A stretch of 64,000 nucleotides of DNA from Quillaja saponaria (taxonomy: Eukaryota; Streptophyta; Magnoliopsida; Fabales; Quillajaceae). The translations under genes were made by a program, and so were the position numbers. Positions 60,259 through 64,000 of this stretch are shown here, in pieces. A model generated the notes under the pieces. It made no database searches. It worked only from the letters and a program-made list of their open reading frames with translations, and was not told the DNA's origin. The stretch's first letter is position 1; each line of letters starts with the position of its first letter. Location of the stretch: positions 13,025,528 to 13,089,527 of the forward strand of contig CM055614.1 in NCBI GenBank assembly GCA_029379385.1, read 5' to 3'.

Positions 60259-61055
60259 ATATGCTCCCCTCGTCAAATTTTGAGTATCACTTTTTCTTCT
60301 TAAATTTTCAAAAAATAAGTCATCATCTTTTATATATTATCTAAGGAGAAGGAGAATAATCATTTTCCTTAATTTTTCGAAGGAGAATAGTTTTTTAACC
60401 ACTAAGATTCATCGACAATATATATATAGATATGAAGTTTTCTTTTTGACATGGACGATGAATAATCTCAACACACTCAGTATTTTTTAATTGACAAGTC
60501 GCATCTGAATTAATATCGCATTAAATTCATTAAAAAATATATGTATATGCTCCCCTCGTCAGATTTTGAGTCTCACTTTTTTCTTTTTCTTTTTTGGTAG
60601 ATTTTTCCCAAAAAAAAAAAAAGTCATCATTTTTTTTTATCTAAGGAGAAGGGAATAGTCATATTTTTAAAATTTTCAAAGGAGAACAGTTTTTTTACCA
60701 AGAGAAAGGATAATAAATCTTTCCCTATGATTCCTTAACAATATATATGGATCTAGAGTTTTCTTTTTTTTTCTTTTCGATATAGACAATGAATAGTCTC
60801 AATACACTTGGTCTTTTTTAATCGACAAGTCCCATCTGAATTAATATCAAATTAAGATTCATTGATAATATATATATATATGCTCCCCTCATCAGATTTT
60901 GAGTCTCACTTTTCCTTTTAGAAGTTTCAATAAAATAAGTCATCATCTTTTATTATCTATGAAGAAGGGGAATAGTAATTTTTTATTTATTTAAATTTTA
61001 TGAAGGAGTTTTTGACCAAGAGAAAGAATAATAAATCTTTCTCTAAATAAAGGAC
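60259..61055 (+). repeat. Tandem array, ~285-335-bp unit, 2.6 copies
   Basis: Copies start ATGCTCCCCTC(G/A)TCA at about 60260, 60547 and 60881. Each runs through TTTTGAGTxTCACTTTT, AAGTCATCATCTTTT, AAGGAGAAG and (in the first two) CATCTGAATTAATATC. The third is cut short at about 61055. Confidence 0.88.
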
Positions 61056-61129
61056 CGGTGGAGGCCCTAAGAGCAAAGAAACTTCAAACGGGTAGTGAAG
61101 TAGAGAGCAGCAGGATTGCTAAAGGCTAT

Positions 61130-61285
61130 GCAATGTATAAATTAAAGATAGAAATTGAAAAGGAAGAAGAAGTGGCGGTAGTCTGCACGCTAATCCAATG
61201 AAGGGAAATGCATAAATTGAAAAAGAAGGAGAAGTGACGGTAATCTGTACGCTAATCTGGGAAAAGAAAATGCATAAATTAAGGA
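61130..61285 (+). repeat. Short tandem repeat, ~70-bp unit
   Basis: The word ATAAATTxAAxxA, then GAAGAAGTGGCGGTAGTCTG/GAGAAGTGACGGTAATCTGT and ACGCTAATC, occurs twice, and ATGCATAAATTAAGGATAG begins a third unit. Confidence 0.8.
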
Positions 61286-61699
61286 TAGGAAAATATAATT
61301 AGTATTTTTCAAATCAGAATTCTACAAGTAAGAGACAGCTTTAGAGGAATACCTAAGGAGTTTCTCAGACTCACTCTTAGAATTCTTAGAAATGAAAAAA
61401 ATTACTTGAACGAGAGATGCAACTCTCTTTTGAATAGTAACTACTACAGTAAAAAATGTTACAGTGCTCAGTGTTGTAACAGTAACCTGCCGCAGCTTGC
61501 TACAATGATTGCTACAGTGAACCACCAAAAAACTTCAACTGTTTTAGTTATCTGCAAGGTTGATACCATAATAGTCGTCTTCGTTGGAGTGGGCATAGTC
61601 AGTTGAACCATTTCCTGAAGTTCTGGAAGAGGAACTGGAAACTGGTTTTCTGTCAAATTTTTTTAGGGGCAGAGGTAGCTTCATTATTCGCATGTTCTT

Positions 61700-64000
61700 T
61701 GCTTGTAACAGTTGAATCATGGTCTTAAGATTCTAAAGATATTCCTGCTTGTTTGAACAAAAAGCCAACTTAACTGAAATCTGGGATTTCTGCTGTAAAA
61801 ATTGAGTGACTTTTAGAGGTGACTTTTTTAGAAATTGGAAATTTTGTTGTAACCAATTTTTGATTGAAATGGCATAAATTTTTGTGGCATTGAAGCTTGT
61901 CCACTTTTTTGTTAAGCCTTGCCTAAGAAAGGGAGGCATCTTTTGCAAAAGATTTTGATGACCATGGAAGTCATTGGGGTATTTGTATTGTCATGTATAA
62001 ATCTATGCTAGTGCAAATTTTGAGAAGAAATACAATAATATAGGATTATGATTAGGTGTATTAAAATATTTTTCGAAATAAAATAGGCCATTGACTATCT
62101 CATCAGGGAGATTTTTTGTACAAAGACCATGTAATGACCACCACTGGGAGAACCAATAAGAGAAATTATACTAGACTTTATTTTTGAAAAATATAAGCCA
62201 TGAATGCTTATAATCACTGTTTTAGAAATTGAAAATATTCTACCAGACTATTTGATAATCCTAGTAATTGTAACCTATAGGGTCAAAAGGCATGGAGAAT
62301 TTGTGTTTTTTGAAAAGGTATGTTTTCCAGTCTAAATGACGGATTATCTTAAGGATTTAGATTGTAGAATGCGTAGTGAAATTAGCATCCGATTTTGACT
62401 TATAATATTTGATAGCAACAAAATCACTATCAACCAAAATAAATTCATAATATTTCTAGATTTGTGAAAAGTCAATAGGCTTGAAATGCCAATTTGGTGG
62501 AAAAACCATTTGAGCCAAAGAAATTTGCACATAAAAAGATTGGGTTTTTTAGAAGAGATTGGAGAAGCTTGAGAGACAAGTTCATTACCTGAAGGTATCG
62601 TTGTCATTGATTGTGTTAGCTGGCTGATAGCCTAAGCTAGGTCATCCTATCTAAACTAGATGTAATCTTTTGGATTAAGAAGGGCAACAATCTTAGATTG
62701 TTCTTAATCAGCAATGTCTGCCCAAGATTGCTTTGAAAGTATAAAAGACTTCTGGATTGATTGCTGGATTGCTAAAAAGGTCTCTATGAGAAAGGCATTA
62801 GACTCTTCGGATTGATTGAGCTAAGAAATTGGATGGTCTCTCTTTGGATTGGGTTTTTGATTTTGGAGGATGCTCAATCTTTTTTTTTCTTTTTTTTTTA
62901 AGAGACATATTATCTACCCAGCAAGAATTATCGAGTAAGACAATAGGGAATACAATTGGAACTATCTTTGATGTATTCAATTTTAAAATCAAAAGCAAAT
63001 AAAATTGCTTGCTAAAGTGCAAAAATTTGTCTTGATGCTAAATTTTAATATCTTTTTGTAAAAAACTTTTTGCAGATTTGCAATCTACTTTAACTATAAA
63101 AATTTGATTTAGTAAATTACTTTGAAATTTGGAAATACACAAAACAATTGCTAAAATCTCTTTTTTGATGGTAGAATAGTTTTATTATGCAGAATTTCAA
63201 TGTTTTAATGCATATGCAATGATATGTTGTTTGCCATTAATGGATTGCTTAAGAATGCCACCATAACCAATGTTTTAGGCATCAGTTTTAAATTTTTTGA
63301 AAGCTTTAGGATCAGGAAGATACAAACATGACAAATGCTTAACCCTAAGCTTAATTTGCTTGACAATATTGGTATGAATGTCAGACCAAGAAGGAGGATT
63401 AATCCTAAGTCTGTCATGCAGAGGTTTGATAAGATTACTAACTCTTGGAAAGAAATTAGAAACATAATTAAGATAACCCATAAATATTTGTAGCTGAGTT
63501 TTGTTAGTGATGTGATTAGAAAATTTGTCAGCAAATTGAATAGTTCTATCAATTAGAGTGATGGTTTCATGACGAATATTGTGATCAAGAAATTGTATTT
63601 TCATTTGAAAAATACTGAATTTTGTTATGAAAACAGCCAAACTATTTTTCTTTATAATATCAAAGAAAATATTGAGATGTGAAACGTTCATCAATTTTTT
63701 GTGAGAAGATTAAAATATCATCACTATAAACGATGATAAATTTTGTATAAGGATTAAAAATATAGTTCATGATTCTTTGGAATTCAGAATAAATATTTTT
63801 TTATCCAAAACGTATAACATTCCATTCGTATTGACCAAAAAGAACTGTAAATGCAATTTTGTATCTGTCAAATTATTTGATTTGAATTTGCCAAAAACTT
63901 GATTTTAGATCAAATTTTAAAAATAGCTTTGAAGAGTATAAACGATTGAGAATATATTTTTTGTTAGGAATATGATACATAATTCATTGGAGAACTTGAT
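61700..64000 (-). pseudogene. Endogenous pararetrovirus (Caulimoviridae) polyprotein fragment
   Basis: The minus strand carries a decayed caulimovirid polymerase region that continues beyond the right edge. A reverse-transcriptase catalytic Y-S-D-D is at 63728-63717, preceded by the FGQYEWNV block (about 63840-63817). The connection to RNase H (QLQIFMGYLNYVSNF, about 63500-63456) and the start of the RNase H domain follow, then further C-terminal coding text to about 61700 containing a KHSW block (about 62201-62190). The reading frame is broken many times by stops and frame shifts (for example near 63690, 63200 and 62620), so it cannot make virus. A florendovirus- or petuvirus-like lineage is likely but not decided. 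No capsid or movement region lies inside the window. Confidence 0.82.

Noticed and set aside
61322..61656. Small frames on both strands near 61.3-61.6 kb
   Set aside because: They overlap on opposite strands over a GTAACAGT/ACTGTTAC-rich stretch and show no recognisable domain.
1..64000. CRISPR array, bacterial operon or organelle DNA insert
   Set aside because: The tandem repeats present (for example 56110-56360 and 60259-61055) lack regular short repeats with unique spacers, and no organelle gene is visible.
1..64000. tRNA, rRNA or snRNA genes
   Set aside because: I found no cloverleaf with A and B boxes; the tRNA-like words at 10994, 25741 and 29401 are primer-binding sites of LTR elements.

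Overview
This is a gene-poor, transposon-dense stretch of a plant nuclear chromosome, most likely a woody eudicot; I cannot name the species. The reasons: AT-rich intergenic DNA, spliced genes with GT-AG introns, plant-type LTR retrotransposons with Met-tRNA primer sites, plant LINEs, a Mutator-like element, Harbinger and foldback elements, and an integrated plant pararetrovirus fragment. There are no bacterial operons, ribosomal RNA genes, tRNA genes or CRISPR arrays.

Two host genes look intact. (1) A 2-oxoglutarate/Fe(II)-dependent dioxygenase of the ACC-oxidase-homolog type, plus strand, 22594-23922, two coding exons, 367 residues. (2) A RanBP2-type zinc-finger protein of the VAR3/OZ organelle family, minus strand, 44879-47997, six exons, 538 residues. 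They lie on two copies of one ancestral block (dioxygenase followed by a convergent zinc-finger gene), about 20 kb apart. Decay is reciprocal: in the left block (about 22.5-25.3 kb) the dioxygenase is intact and the zinc-finger gene is broken; in the right block (about 43.1-48.0 kb) the dioxygenase is a pseudogene and the zinc-finger gene is intact. A further dioxygenase last-exon relic (4721-4855), a duplicated 1.1-kb non-coding module (7062-8225 and 20453-21551) and an inverted upstream relic (27435-27612) show that the locus has been duplicated and rearranged several times.

Layout: 0.3-1.3 kb Harbinger transposase relic; 2.3-5.9 kb foldback MITEs and Helitron-like ends around the exon relic; 8.2-10.05 kb minus-strand LTR-retrotransposon fragment; 10.6-17.4 kb a Ty3/gypsy element with both LTRs, broken open by a 1.4-kb solo LTR with a perfect 5-bp target duplication; 17.8-20.3 kb decayed L1-type LINE; 22.6-25.3 kb left gene block; 25.3-26.6 kb small non-autonomous LTR element; 29.4-31.2 kb large minus-strand LTR with primer site; 31.2-32.0 kb LINE RNase H relic; 33.6-42.9 kb a Mutator-like element with long terminal inverted repeats carrying a decayed transposase, a plant-mobile-domain gene and a third unrecognised gene; 43.2-48.0 kb right gene block; 48.1-49.7 kb LINE fragment against the 5' side of the zinc-finger gene; 50-55.9 kb copia relics with an RTE-type LINE inside; 56-61.3 kb several tandem repeats; 61.7-64.0 kb minus-strand caulimovirid (endogenous pararetrovirus) fragment running off the window.

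The best candidates for something new are the multi-gene Mutator-like element, especially its third gene, and the reciprocal loss in the duplicated gene pair.
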